From Cyathus striatus (taxonomy: Eukaryota; Basidiomycota; Agaricomycetes; Agaricales; Nidulariaceae): DNA of 64,000 nucleotides. Shown here in pieces: positions 11,617 to 22,452 of the stretch; position 1 is the stretch's first letter; the number at the start of each line of letters is the position of its first letter. The notes under the pieces are model-generated. The model was not told the origin of the DNA. It made no database searches and saw nothing but the letters and a program-made list of their open reading frames with translations. The stretch spans positions 1,488,001 to 1,552,000 of the forward strand of contig JAOVFP010000019.1 of assembly GCA_025738555.1 (NCBI GenBank), written 5' to 3'. Made by a program: the position numbers and the translations under genes.

Positions 11617-11818
11617 ATGAAGAACTTCGTTTACCTGTTGGCGCTTTCTGCACTTATAACGATTGGGACCTGTTCTCCAACCGCTCAGGGTATGTTAACA
11701 ATCTATTGGGTGAACGCTTACCCTTATCGCTAACTCGTCATACTTTGTTGTGCTAGGTAAAGACTGGAGGAGACAGGGTGATGATGATTTAGTTGCTAGG
11801 CATGCGAGAAGTCATTGA
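11617..11818 (+). CDS. Small secreted peptide, 44 residues, two exons
   Basis: Exon 1 (11617-11689) encodes MKNFVYLLALSALITIGTC, a clear signal peptide (positive start, hydrophobic core). A 67 bp intron follows with GTATGT donor, CTAAC branch site and TAG acceptor. Exon 2 (11757-11818) supplies a short hydrophilic mature part with an Arg pair (DWRRQGDDD) and the end ARHARSH. The mature peptide would be only about 22-25 residues with at most one Cys, so it is not a classic cysteine-rich effector. Such a peptide could be a secreted signal or effector; no family is recognised. The splice signals, leader and TATA-like box together make it more than a chance ORF. Confidence 0.55.
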
Positions 11819-12664
11819 GTGGTAGGTCATATCCATTCGGTTTATCGTGCTTTTCATAACTTTCGAAGATGTGAAGCGTGAGGTCGTTACCTGAGGAGGG
11901 GAACTGGCTCGTAGTGTCTGGCAGCAGTTCGAGAGTCACTTCCAGCCTTGGACAGCATTTGGGGAATGAAGTAGAACCAGTGATGAATCGATCACACAAC
12001 ATTCGCCTGCTTGCATGTTCTAGTAGAGTAGCCGTCGAACAGACCTGTCCTCTCATTTCGAGTTAGAGATATTAGTACTTCGAGGAGATATGAGGAGTAA
12101 TGAACATTAACATACAGAGTCGTATTTACTTTAGAACTGACTAAACATATTGCATATGCGAAGTTACTGAACAAAAGCCTCATCGAGGTTTGACCTAGCG
12201 ACAATTTAACCGGACATCACAAGGAAGATGTCCGCAGTGATAGAGAACTGACAGTCGTGGCCATTGTGAGCTGTTGACATTAGTTTAGAAGCTCGTAGCC
12301 TCATGCGATATCTCGGGAGATAGTATCAGCGACTTCGTGGATTTAGTTTGGCTTTAACCTCTCCTTGACTTGTAGGAACGCCGGCCACCGATACCACATA
12401 TAGTATTAAACTCCATCTTGCCACAGTCGGTGATTATCATCGACTTCAGGTTTAACTGAGTTATAAGTTGGGAGTTACAAGTTTAGTGGAAGTGGAGCTT
12501 GGCCCGTGCATCCACCGACTGGCAGCTAGCAACTCAAGTGACGAATCACCGACAGTGGGCACTCAGAGGGACCGGGACCGGCATGCGCTGGCAAATATGT
12601 GACTTGTTATGCATTATTTGGGTTAAAATGCTTGAACCAAATATAGATGTAAGTATCCCCATTG
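11819..12664. other. Intergenic
   Basis: No gene supported. Frames at 11796-12204 are overlapping on both strands and show no family likeness. Confidence 0.35.
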
Positions 12665-12673
12665 CCCAGTGCC

Positions 12674-14688
12674 CAGGCTCCTAAAACCAGCACTGCTGGC
12701 GGGCGGGCAACTTTTTTGCAGTTGGCAAAATCCATGTAAATTTGACATCAATAACGTTACATATTGGGTACATATATGCCATCGCAAGATGTAGACAAAA
12801 TGTAAGCAAAATCCATTACTATAAATGGAAATAATTTCCATATATAGGAAAACATTTTGCAAATGTTTTGCCTATGTTTTACAATTGTTTTGCCAATTGC
12901 AATATCTAACATTATTGCTGTCGATTTTGCCAGCTAATGGTGACGACAAAATAGTTGCCTGCCAGCTGTGCAGCATGCTCATCTCTCGAGCTTCCTCCTA
13001 TGTTTTGTGGGAGGCTAACAGAGGTAAATATTTGTTCAGGACAAACACAAAACAAGGAGGAAGCTCTCTTGAGAGCGGCTGGCAAAAGTGGGCACTGACA
13101 ATTCACCGTGAACCCTTTCAATCACCAGGACCCTTCCACTTAGATGTTTTGTCATACTCACTAACTGTATATAAAAGCTACAATGTATCTGCATGCTGTA
13201 GTAAGCTGTCTCCATCAATGGTTCAGCATATTTTAAATGTATGTAAGAGCTCACACAACAATAAGAATCATTAAAACTGGTATCTGTTCATTATTGCATT
13301 GAGTTCCTTGCAAAGACCACAATGCATTAGTAGATATACCTTCAGTAATCTATTGTAATTCAAGTAATACTTTCATCCTTGGGGACTCAGAAAAATGGTT
13401 GCATTCAGCTATACACAATTTCACAGATAATCTTATTTGTGATTATGGATGCCCTTATACAGATACCAGCAACAACTTCATGGTGAACAGTGGCTCAGAA
13501 CACAGCACATATGTGAGTGTCATGTTCCATTCCAACCACTAAGGGTTGAACCATGAAGAAGGGTCTAATGACGAGAGAGCACGTAAGTAAATGACTCGGG
13601 GGTAATGAACGAAGTACAGGAGTAATGGAACATTGGCTTCAACTTATATGTTGCACCCCTTGAACTTCTCGTTCCATATTTAGAAGAAGGTGGAGCTGAT
13701 GCTGATAACTCGGAGTTGGAACAAGTCCCAAGTGAAGGAAAGGGTATTAACATAGTTGATTCGAAACTGTAGTCTACTTACAATATAGAGTAGTTTATAT
13801 AGTATTTACTTTGTCCTAGATGTGGAGGGAGTTAGTGTCTATGGGTTTGTGGCATACTGAGGGATAAGTAACTCCAGAGAATGTAGACTACAGTAGACTA
13901 GTTTCACACCTCTAGATTACAGTCAACTTATAACGCCGATAGTTATGGTGATGACGAGGAACGGGGTAAAACTAATGGGAATGGGAGTTATAGAATGAAC
14001 TAGAAAGAATGGAAAGGCATAGAACAAATAGTAGTAATAAAGGGAAGGGACAAGTAAACAATGACAAGTAAACATTAAGTAAGTAAGAGTTCCTTTTATA
14101 ACAAACATATACAGTCTGGAGGAAATGTACAATCCTCAGATGAAAACATAACAGACTTGCGTCGGTCCTAGGGGCTTTGTCATGGATATGACAGTGAGCA
14201 ATGAAACACACAAAATATTTACATACTTATCTCAAGTTTTTGTACTCAGCCATGTCAATACTGGACTCCACTTCTTGGCATCTAATATGTATTTCGACAT
14301 TTTGCTTTCCTGGTACATTAAGTGGGGTGAAAATCACTGTCATTTTGTCAAGCCCCTTCTTGCATGCCTTTAGTAGTGGTATCCATACTGAAATGTCTTC
14401 CTGGGCCTGTGCCAGTGGGAACACAACCCATGTCATGCAAACCACCTTGATTCACGAATCACTCAACTTCATAAATTTGGTAAAGTACATATTGATATAT
14501 TAAGTAAGTGAAAGGGTCCTAGTGATTGAAAGGGTTCATGGTGAATTGTCAGTGCCCACTTTGCCAGCCGCTCTCGAGAGAGCTTCCTCCTTGTTTTGTG
14601 TTTGTCCCACACAAATATTTACCTCTGTTAGCCTCCCACAAAACAGGGAGGAAGCTCGAGAGACGAGTGTGCCAGTTTTAGGAGCCTG
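12674..14688. mobile_element. MULE-like non-autonomous element with long TIRs
   Basis: Ends are CAGGCTCCTAAAAC (12674) and its complement (14688). The exact 9 bp direct repeat CCCAGTGCC flanks them at 12665-12673 and 14689-14697. The right arm (about 14508-14688) matches the left arm, which is split by a nested insertion (12674-12693 plus 12976 to about 13145). A 9 bp target duplication and TIRs of about 180 bp are typical of Mutator-like elements. The 1.4 kb interior has no transposase. The look-alike peptides near 12912-13121 and 14522-14737 are just the TIRs translated. Confidence 0.8.
12694..12975. mobile_element. Nested MITE of about 282 bp
   Basis: This block interrupts the left TIR of the surrounding element; the intact right TIR shows the uninterrupted sequence. 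Its own ends are imperfect inverted repeats (TGCTGG..GGCAACT and AGTTGCCTGCCAG..CAGCA). The middle is AT-rich with repeated TTTTGC words. Target duplication is unclear. Confidence 0.65.
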
Positions 14689-14697
14689 CCCAGTGCC

Positions 14698-15308
14698 CAT
14701 CATGCATCACAGTGTCCCATTTTTGTTGCTAAGATGACCCTTTGTCATGCAAAATGTAGCCAAAACTTCAATTTTGTTGCTAAAATTTTGATGCCATCTG
14801 CCATATTGGGGACTTTTTCCTAAGCTGGAACCAAAAATTTCAGGTTTCTTCTGTACAGGGAAGGACAGTATATGTATGTAGATGCATGGACTTGGCAGTG
14901 GTAGTTGGTGGCAAGCGTACCTTGCTGACTCAGAGACTGATGATCACACTTAATAGCAAGAATTAAGAGTCAAATATCCTTATAACCTGTGATTGGTATC
15001 ACTGAAATCAGGATATAATTCTGATTGACTCTTCCGATTCTGAGCCTTTACAACAGCACCATGTAACATGTAAATAGTAATTGAATTTTAAATAGAATGA
15101 CAATTTGCATATGATATTTGTGGTTACTTGGGAATGTCAGGCATTGGAATCCCAAATGATGCACACTAGGAAGTTCTAATTGGTGATGTCAATTGCATTG
15201 GTTTTAAGTATGTATGTCTTCTGACACCTCCAAGTTGTTATTGCCGTCAGAACCACTGTGCAAGTTAAATCAAAGATCACTTCCAGGATTACTCCATGAA
15301 TTATTTGG
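14698..15308. other. Intergenic, 3' of the 7TM gene
   Basis: No gene supported. The 3' end of the 7TM gene lies beyond 15308; read-through of its stop would continue to 15270. Confidence 0.35.
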
Positions 15309-16071
15309 TCAGGCATATCCAAGAGCCACTCTGGCAATGATTAATGTGGGAATGATACCCTGATAATCATGAGCATTTACTAACAAGATAGGGTGACAAT
15401 CCAGATGAACAATGTGGGACTTACAGTCATATGTACAAGAATTGCTTGAGGATACACATTGATGAAAGCAAAATTTCCTGCTATCAATGGTAGATATACC
15501 ACCATTATCAAGGTATACAGAGCAGAGGATTCAACAATAATTTCAACGGCCCTTCGGTAATCTGAAAAATTTCCAATTCCTTTTGATACATATACAATTC
15601 TGAATATGATAAGAGCAGCTGAAGATAAGTTTGCAGTCAATGAAAGACTGTAATAGATAATTGCAGAATGTATGAATTCTGTTCTGTTTCCAGAAAGTTG
15701 GTCACCAGGTCTCAGCTGGAAGAGTTCAGTAAACACAGCAAAAATTTAGAAAGGGTTACTATAAGAAATGCACCAAGTAGTATAGCCGGTAGCCAATTCA
15801 TACCCCAAATGACCCAGCATCTCCAAGTCTGAATATTGACACAACTGTGCATAAGTGTTAACCAATGCTCAAATTAACAAGAACTTGCCATGACACAGTC
15901 GGCAACAAGTGTAGCAGCTACAAATGTTGTTAAACCGATTGCCTGCATCCACAAGGGCTCATTAAGAAAAGAAAACAGAACAGTATCAGCCATATCTCCA
16001 TGCACAATGAAGTCATTGTGGGGGGACCACCAATCTAATCCAAAAATCAAGGATGATGTTCTGCCATTCAA
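15309..16071 (-). CDS. 7TM membrane protein (basidiomycete receptor-like family), 5' end unresolved
   Basis: Exons fit as 15889-16071, 15760-15828, 15425-15715 and 15309-15359. They carry family-like marks: VADCVM then TWRCWVIWG (start of a TM helix), ESSALYTLIMVVY (helix), and GIIPTLIIARVALGYA. The first of these introns would use a GC donor (ATG|GCAAGT), a known minor class. The second is only 44 bp. Upstream, 16120-16215 encodes a further helix-like stretch (AKIFKLIMNVVELAATAEV), but I could not join it or find the start. The protein ends at TGA in GYA*PNNSW, where relatives tend to read GHARPDDSW, so it may be cut about 13 residues early. Role unknown; multi-spanning membrane protein. Confidence 0.65.
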
Positions 16072-16221
16072 TGTACATATAAACTCTTGTTAATTCATGA
16101 CACAACTCATAATATTCAAAAATTAACCACAAGTTGTTGTATTCTTATTGCCACTTCTGCTGTTGCTGCAAGTTCCACCACATTCATAATGAGCTTGAAG
16201 ATCTTAGCATTGTTTAATGCC

Positions 16222-16859
16222 ATGTGAACATTTTGTTTGGTGTATCAACTGCTAAAACTGACGAGCCTGCTGATATATCTCCATAGATAAAGATCTCTAA
16301 GTGGGATGCTGAACTCCTTCCAATAGGGAAAAGGGGGAATGCAACAACCTTTTGCTTATGTAAATGAGGAAAAGCAAATGAATAGTAGCAGTGCAAATCA
16401 TATTGATATTCTGATTCTCATGAACCTATGACTCATCAGTAATGGGAAATAATTAGATGATGCCAACTTCGACAGAAACCATTGAATTAGAATTTGGTAC
16501 TTTACTTCCTATCTTGAAAGAGAATTATTTCAACAGCCAATATACCATAGCATAAAATGACAATTTTGCCTACTGTATCATGAGAGACATTGAATGTTGA
16601 TGAATCCTATCCACAGCATTCGACAGTCTCAGAGATGGGTTTTTCTCGGTCTCACTATCGATACACATCTTGGATCTTTCCTGTCAGGCATGTCAAGGCA
16701 CATGTTGCTTGTAATATAGATACCAAACTGTCACTTCATTAACTGATTTAATGGTTTCTGAAGGATTGACAGTGCCCCTATTATTTTTACATATCATTCA
16801 TAATTAATAAGAAAGAACACTGGTCGCATCAGGAGTTACAACTTACCCACAACCATCCC
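16222..16859. other. Intergenic or unresolved 5' part of the 7TM gene
   Basis: The missing first exon of the 7TM gene should lie here on the minus strand, but no convincing one was found. Confidence 0.3.
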
Positions 16860-17111
16860 ATGAAGTTCTCAGACTATGACCCAGTAGCAACAGTTGAACC
16901 CAGCATCAATGAGTCTGGGCAGATACAGCTGGGGCATTACATTCTACACATTCCTTTAGTACCTGGAGTATATATCTGTCTTGCCATTTCAGTGTCAATC
17001 AATTTTCTGCTTGGAGCATTTCTTTTCACAAAGCTGATACCCAACCAAGATATATTCTCACAATCCATATACAGTATTCTCTCTTTCTATTTTATGTTTA
17101 TTACATATTAA
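16860..17111 (+). other. Unrecognised 83-residue ORF with hydrophobic segments
   Basis: Starts MKFSDYDPVATVEPS and contains a hydrophobic stretch around residues 30-58 and another near the end. It could be an exon of a membrane protein, but no flanking exons or family could be identified. Confidence 0.2.
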
Positions 17112-19404
17112 ATTATTTCCTCCAAGATCTAGCACATGGTGTTGTGCTACAACAAGAAATTAAATTTACAAGGGGCATAGGTAAAGACACTCCAATATAT
17201 GAACAAGAACCTTCTCCTGAAGTAGATGAGGCCTGGTTCCAACTACATGAATGTAAGGTTTTCACATCTTAACATCCGACTCCAATCTCACAAAACCTCA
17301 TACAGTGCAATATTATTGTCAACTGATGAAGTTATTCACCTACCAAACATCACTGATATGTGGGTTAAATAATATGATGTACTTTATCTATTTTTCTTTA
17401 TATCTCATTTTGAGATATCAGACTGAGGGCATTGAGTTGGACACCAAGGGGAAGGGCTGAGGTCCCAAGTTGCCTCCCATAAATCACTAAGGGATATAAC
17501 TAAATATTAAAACCTATACTCTGCCTCAGTACTGAATTCAAATCCTTTAAACAAATACTATACCTATTTATCTTCATAAACATGACATCATATTGCCAAT
17601 CCCGAAGTAACATACAAAAGAACTTCATAACTAAAGAATAAGTACTCAGTACAAATGACAATATATGGAGACAGAATAATGACTAGACAACTTACCAGAA
17701 CCTCAGACCCAATATCTAGCTATTATAGCCTATGTGATAACAGTATGTTGGTGACATAACAGAGTGCAAAGCAGGAAGGGCGAAAGTGTAGTGATGAAGA
17801 GATGATGCATTATCGAGGAAACAGCAAGCCAAGTAGGAAGCACATCATGCATCATTGCCACAACTTCTGAATTAGGAAGGTGCTGATGAAAGCACCTGTG
17901 TGCACGTGTGCCATTGCAATATGGCATCAGATAAGGAAATGTATGAATGCCTGATGATTGGCCATGCACACCTGGACTATATCTGGGTGTTGACACATAT
18001 CCAACCTAGACCAGAGCTACTGTGTGGGTAGGAAAGCACAGTAGATAAGAAACTGTAAATAAGTGCGTGAGTAAATGTATATAGAGGAGTGAGGAGGGAA
18101 AGAAACAGCAGGAACTGCATGGGCATTCTTCCCCCCCACAGACAGGGCGGTGTATCAGACAGAACAGTACAGAAATAGAATACAAATTTGACGTACCAAT
18201 TTAAAACTGAACTTGTTTTGAATTAAAATCTGAACCATTGATCATTGAATCATTGAAGTCCCACTGCATACTAAAAATAGATATACCTCGTTCTAAATTT
18301 AGTTTACCTTTGAAAAGAATTGATATTCATGTGCCCTCGAACTTATTAAATCTTTGAGCTTGGGAACTTAGAATATAAAATTGCACTGGAATTGGGAAAC
18401 TATTCTAAGTGTATATTAAAGTAATCTAAACCTGCGCACTAAGTACATCATCACCAAACAGCTTCCAGAGAACTACAAGCAAGCAGTTGTCTCTCTTAAC
18501 ATTTTTCACCAAATCCATTGCTTGGTATGCCAATTAAAACTTGAAACCTCATAATTCTCAATTGGGTGTTTGAGGGATGTAATCAGGAAAGTTAGTCAAC
18601 CTGAACACTATGTAGACTATTCTCTTCCTGCAACACATTTGTGACATTGCATAGGAGCTATCCACCAGGCACTTATGTGCTTTGGAGACATCACACCAGT
18701 GGTGTGGCAGTTTAACTCCATTTCAGGGCAGGTTGAACAGAGAGATGATGTGATTCATAACTGTCAAAATTTGGAAGAATTTAAGAATGGGCAGGCAGTA
18801 GATTATATAAAGATGGACAAAAAGCACCAATGTATAGTAGCACTGACAAGCTTAGGATGTTGTAATTAGAACATGATTTTACCACTTCACCAATTTCCTG
18901 GCTGGGAGAGTTTACGTTTCGCATTTTATTGTGGGCATAAAATGGGGTATTAGAACAGGAACATATGCAGCGCCATCCCAAGGGCTGTCTAAAGATTGTC
19001 TATATATATCAATTTATGTTCATTTTGATAAGGGAAAGATGTAGATCAGTGTTGCAGTTATAGTCAGTTGAGCAGGAAACCTTCACTAATCTAATCTTAC
19101 ATATTGAGTGGATCAGGATCATAACATTACATTCCTTGACTGCTTATGTGGGAAGTGACAGGTATGGTTCATGCTGGATCATCTGTTCTTCTTGAATGCA
19201 TGTCAAGATTAAATAAGTTTGCATCAGTATGGCAATTGTGCTCATTGCTGTTCATAATTGTGACAGAATGGAATGATTTTGTGCCACATCTTTAGAGCAA
19301 TTGACATCAAACAAATACAACCTGTGAATGCCTGGGATAATTTATGATGTGGGAATTGAATGAATAAAAGATGCTGGTGGGCCCGTCTAGTGCGTTACAT
19401 GAAT
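17112..19404. other. Gene-poor AT-rich stretch
   Basis: No gene supported. Frames at 17730-17996, 18675-18869 and 18781-18981 are short and lack family features. Confidence 0.4.
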
Positions 19405-19416
19405 CATATATAAGGA
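19405..19416 (+). promoter_or_regulatory. TATA-like element
   Basis: CATATATAAGG about 40 bp upstream of the start codon at 19450. Confidence 0.4.
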
Positions 19417-19449
19417 CAGTAATTTCATTGTGAACGAACACAAAATGAC

Positions 19450-19719
19450 ATGAAAGGGTTCACTGTTCAACTGTTCATCATAATCACTCTATTCCAAGCC
19501 ATGGTAATCAAAAGCTTACCTACCAGAGGTCAGAACTATCACACATGTCTTGGAGGGCAATTTGAACTGATACACTATTCTTCAAAAGCAATATCAGACA
19601 ATATGCTCCAGGAAGACCACAATAAAGACAATTCTGAATGGAGGAAGAAGTATCACTGTCACTCAGATGGGGCCATCAACTTTTTGAGTTACCAGGAACT
19701 TGACTGGAACTCAACTTAG
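19450..19719 (+). CDS. Small secreted protein, 89 residues
   Basis: Single exon. MKGFTVQLFIIITLFQAMV forms a signal peptide, with cleavage likely near residues 22-25. The mature part (about 65 residues) is polar with two Cys (HTCLGG and YHCHS) that could pair. It ends in LDWNST. A TATA-like box lies at a suitable distance upstream. No family recognised; such proteins in fungi are often extracellular effectors or wall proteins, but nothing here proves it. Confidence 0.45.
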   Translation: MKGFTVQLFIIITLFQAMVIKSLPTRGQNYHTCLGGQFELIHYSSKAISDNMLQEDHNKDNSEWRKKYHCHSDGAINFLSYQELDWNST

Positions 19720-20504
19720 GAACAAATGTATCTAAATAAGGGTGGGCAGAGTGCATGGGAATTGTTGAGCAGAGTTGTAGAAAACATCAGGCAGAGGTAT
19801 GGGAACAGAGAGTGGCAGTAGCCATAGTAGTGATTAGTGTATACTTACTGTACACTTGAAATTTTGAAACTTGAATATTCAGAACTCAACTTATACTTGA
19901 TTGGAACTTAACATGACTCGAGGGAACTCAACTTTCACCAAACAAACTTAACTTTAACTCGAAAAACATAACAGGAATTCAAAATGTTAGCAGTCCACTC
20001 AGATGATAGCAATGTATGATGGTCAAAGTGCACTTTTAATAAGGTACACAAACATTTTGGGCATTGTTCAGTGCACACACACTTTTTGTCCCAGTGCAAA
20101 CATTTCTGTAGTGCAAACATTTCAGGAGTAATGCACAATTTTTGAGACAGATTTTCCATTCAGTGAATTGAGTGTATGGCACTTAGTATACACCAAGCAA
20201 CATTACACTAAACAATTATTCATGTACCACGTGTCAACTAGAAACATAGGGGATACTTAAAATGGAATTCATCTATCAACAATATAATATATATGTAGCA
20301 GGTTGCTTGTTTATTCTGCCAACTGTACACTAGCATTCATGCTTACAAGCAATACCATCCCCTTGGCGGTGCCGAGGCTCCACCCTTCGAAAAGTTAGCA
20401 CCCCCGTGCCCATGACTGTCAGCTCCCCCTATTAACCTTAGTATCCACGTCCCCAATGCAATTGTCCTTCACTAGCCAACCAAGTACATCAGCAAACCAT
20501 GGGT
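19720..20504. other. Intergenic
   Basis: No gene supported. A block near 20310-20355 (TTCTGCCAACTGTACACTAG) recurs at 40528-40560 beside the kinase-like gene. Around 19855-19970 there are loose repeats of AACTCAACTT-like words. Confidence 0.4.
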
Positions 20505-20745
20505 GTGCTACACAGCTCTATGTAGTACTGCATAGTGTTGTAGTATAAAAACAATGGGTACCCATTATATAGTACTATATAGATATCTGAGCCAATTGTG
20601 TAGACCTATATTGCTTATTAAGTGGCTAGAGTACTATGAAGCACTATGGATCTCACTATGGATTGCTATAGAGCTCTCTACAGTCCTCTAAGCATGCTAT
20701 GGATTTCTATATAGTTCACTATGTGTGCTATGATACTCTTATGCT
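20505..20745. repeat. Degenerate ACTATG/TAGTACTATA repeats
   Basis: Words of the type ACTATGGAT, TAGTACTATATAG and GTGCTATG recur every 10-25 bp in both orientations for about 240 bp. The array is too irregular to set a unit. Confidence 0.5.
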
Positions 20746-20829
20746 TCCAGGCCACCACACATTTTGATTCTCAAATACTTTTATAAATCATGAATTAGGA
20801 ATAGAGTATATTAATCAAAAGTTATATAA

Positions 20830-21150
20830 AAGACATTCAGAACGAATTCCAGATCTCCAGAGCATTGAAACCAAGATCTTAAAGTTAAGAGCAAATGCAG
20901 GAGCTCCAGAATGGAGAAGAGCTAGACAACGAAGAGGAGATCTTGAGAATGGATCTGACAGCTTTGGAACGAAATAGAGACCTTAAGAATGAAGCAAGGC
21001 CTTCAGAATGATACAGAGACCTTCAGAGCAAGGTACAGAGTGTGATATTGAGGCAGGGGGGTTAAGGGTGAGGAAATGGCATTCAGAATGGTGTATGGAG
21101 TGTGGGAGTGAAGCAGAGGGGTTCAATGCGACACAGAGAGTGTTGGAGCA
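20830..21150 (+). repeat. Degenerate minisatellite, copy region 1
   Basis: Irregular purine-rich units with CCTTCAGAATG, GAAGCA and CTTGAGAATGGA spaced about 25-40 bp. The style matches the arrays at 28150-28990 and 30020-30240. Confidence 0.4.
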
Positions 21151-22452
21151 AAGCCTTCAAACGAGAGAACTGTTATCATCACTTGCTCGCTAGAAGTATT
21201 CTGCGTAGCACAAGCTATTGTAACTGCACGTTTTACCTCTTGAAGGTAAGTAAGGAAAATCAGCTCTATTTATGTTATCTGTTACATAAACTGATAACTT
21301 TTATACGAAGTGAAATCCAACAGAAAAGTCAAAACAGGCTCTAATATAGTCGGAAGAGCGATCGTTTTGCCTAAGTAGGAGTTATTTCCGGGTTCTCCCG
21401 ATGCAATACTTGATAGCGAACACAATGGTTATCTCCCAGGTACAAAGTATGTAATTGATCAAAAAACAACACTACTAGTTTCATACAGTTTCTCATGACT
21501 TTACGTTGGGCCGAAACATAATTATATCTACATAGAGCGAGACGATTGGTAACTCCGAAATACTTACTGCGAACATCTGCATTTTGCAACTTTAAGTTTT
21601 GTTGCATGCCACAAGATGATACATCGGGCGTCCCGGTCAATCGAGTCTCTGACAATTACGTCATCTATTATATTGCTGGGATAATTCGGCTTATACTTGT
21701 TGCACCTGTTCCTAAAAATAACCGTGACCTTGGCAACATCCACTCGACATGCGGTAATCAAGGCTGTCTGCGCTATCATTTGCTCTAATCAACGTTAAAG
21801 GTCGAATAGTAGCGGTGAGTTCCATGTACCAGTGCGAACTCTACGTGTGCAGAAGTCAATAGATACATGTGCGCAATCTAACTACTCGCATGGAGCATGT
21901 ACCATAACCCAAGGTAAAACTGCTGGTATGTAGATATTACACTATGCCAAACAGTGATGTACCATTAGTGGAGTTCAATCTTGGCGATACACGATACAGC
22001 TACAGCCAACAGCTGTTTGTAATGCGCGCTAAACTTTTTCTACAGGATTGTAGTGTTGCTGTAGCGACTGATCTGTGGCGACGCGACGAAACGGCCAAGA
22101 TTGAACTCCCCTATTGTATCTATTTCGAACCGTCAGAACGACACACAGAACCCGGACGACCAAATGGTGACAAAGAAGTTAAGTTGGTGAACATTGTATT
22201 CTATTGTATTGCACATTTATATTGCACCCAGACAAAATCACCGCGTATCTTTGTTTCACCCTGATCGCGCTTATTTAAATTTAATCCACATGCTCGCACG
22301 CTTCCCCCACTCGCTTCCGCAGTGTGGATGATCATCGATACTCCATATGCATACAAATCCGTTGAATTCTGCTGATATACAGGGGTTGTCATATATACGG
22401 CCGATACTATATGACGTAATTTTTTCGCCTTTCTTCCCCTCCAGTCGCTCTC
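21151..22452. other. Region with weak ORFs, unrecognised
   Basis: Minus-strand frames 21564-21779 and 21371-21655 overlap, and a good donor (GCA|GTAAGT) sits after CRCSQ near 21569, so a two-exon gene is possible. No acceptor gives a sure join. The plus-strand frame 21944-22264 (106 residues, MPNSDVPLVEFNLGD) has no recognised family. Confidence 0.25.

Noticed and set aside
12912..14737. Two similar peptides that look like a gene pair
   Set aside because: They are the inverted terminal repeats of the MULE-like element read in one frame.
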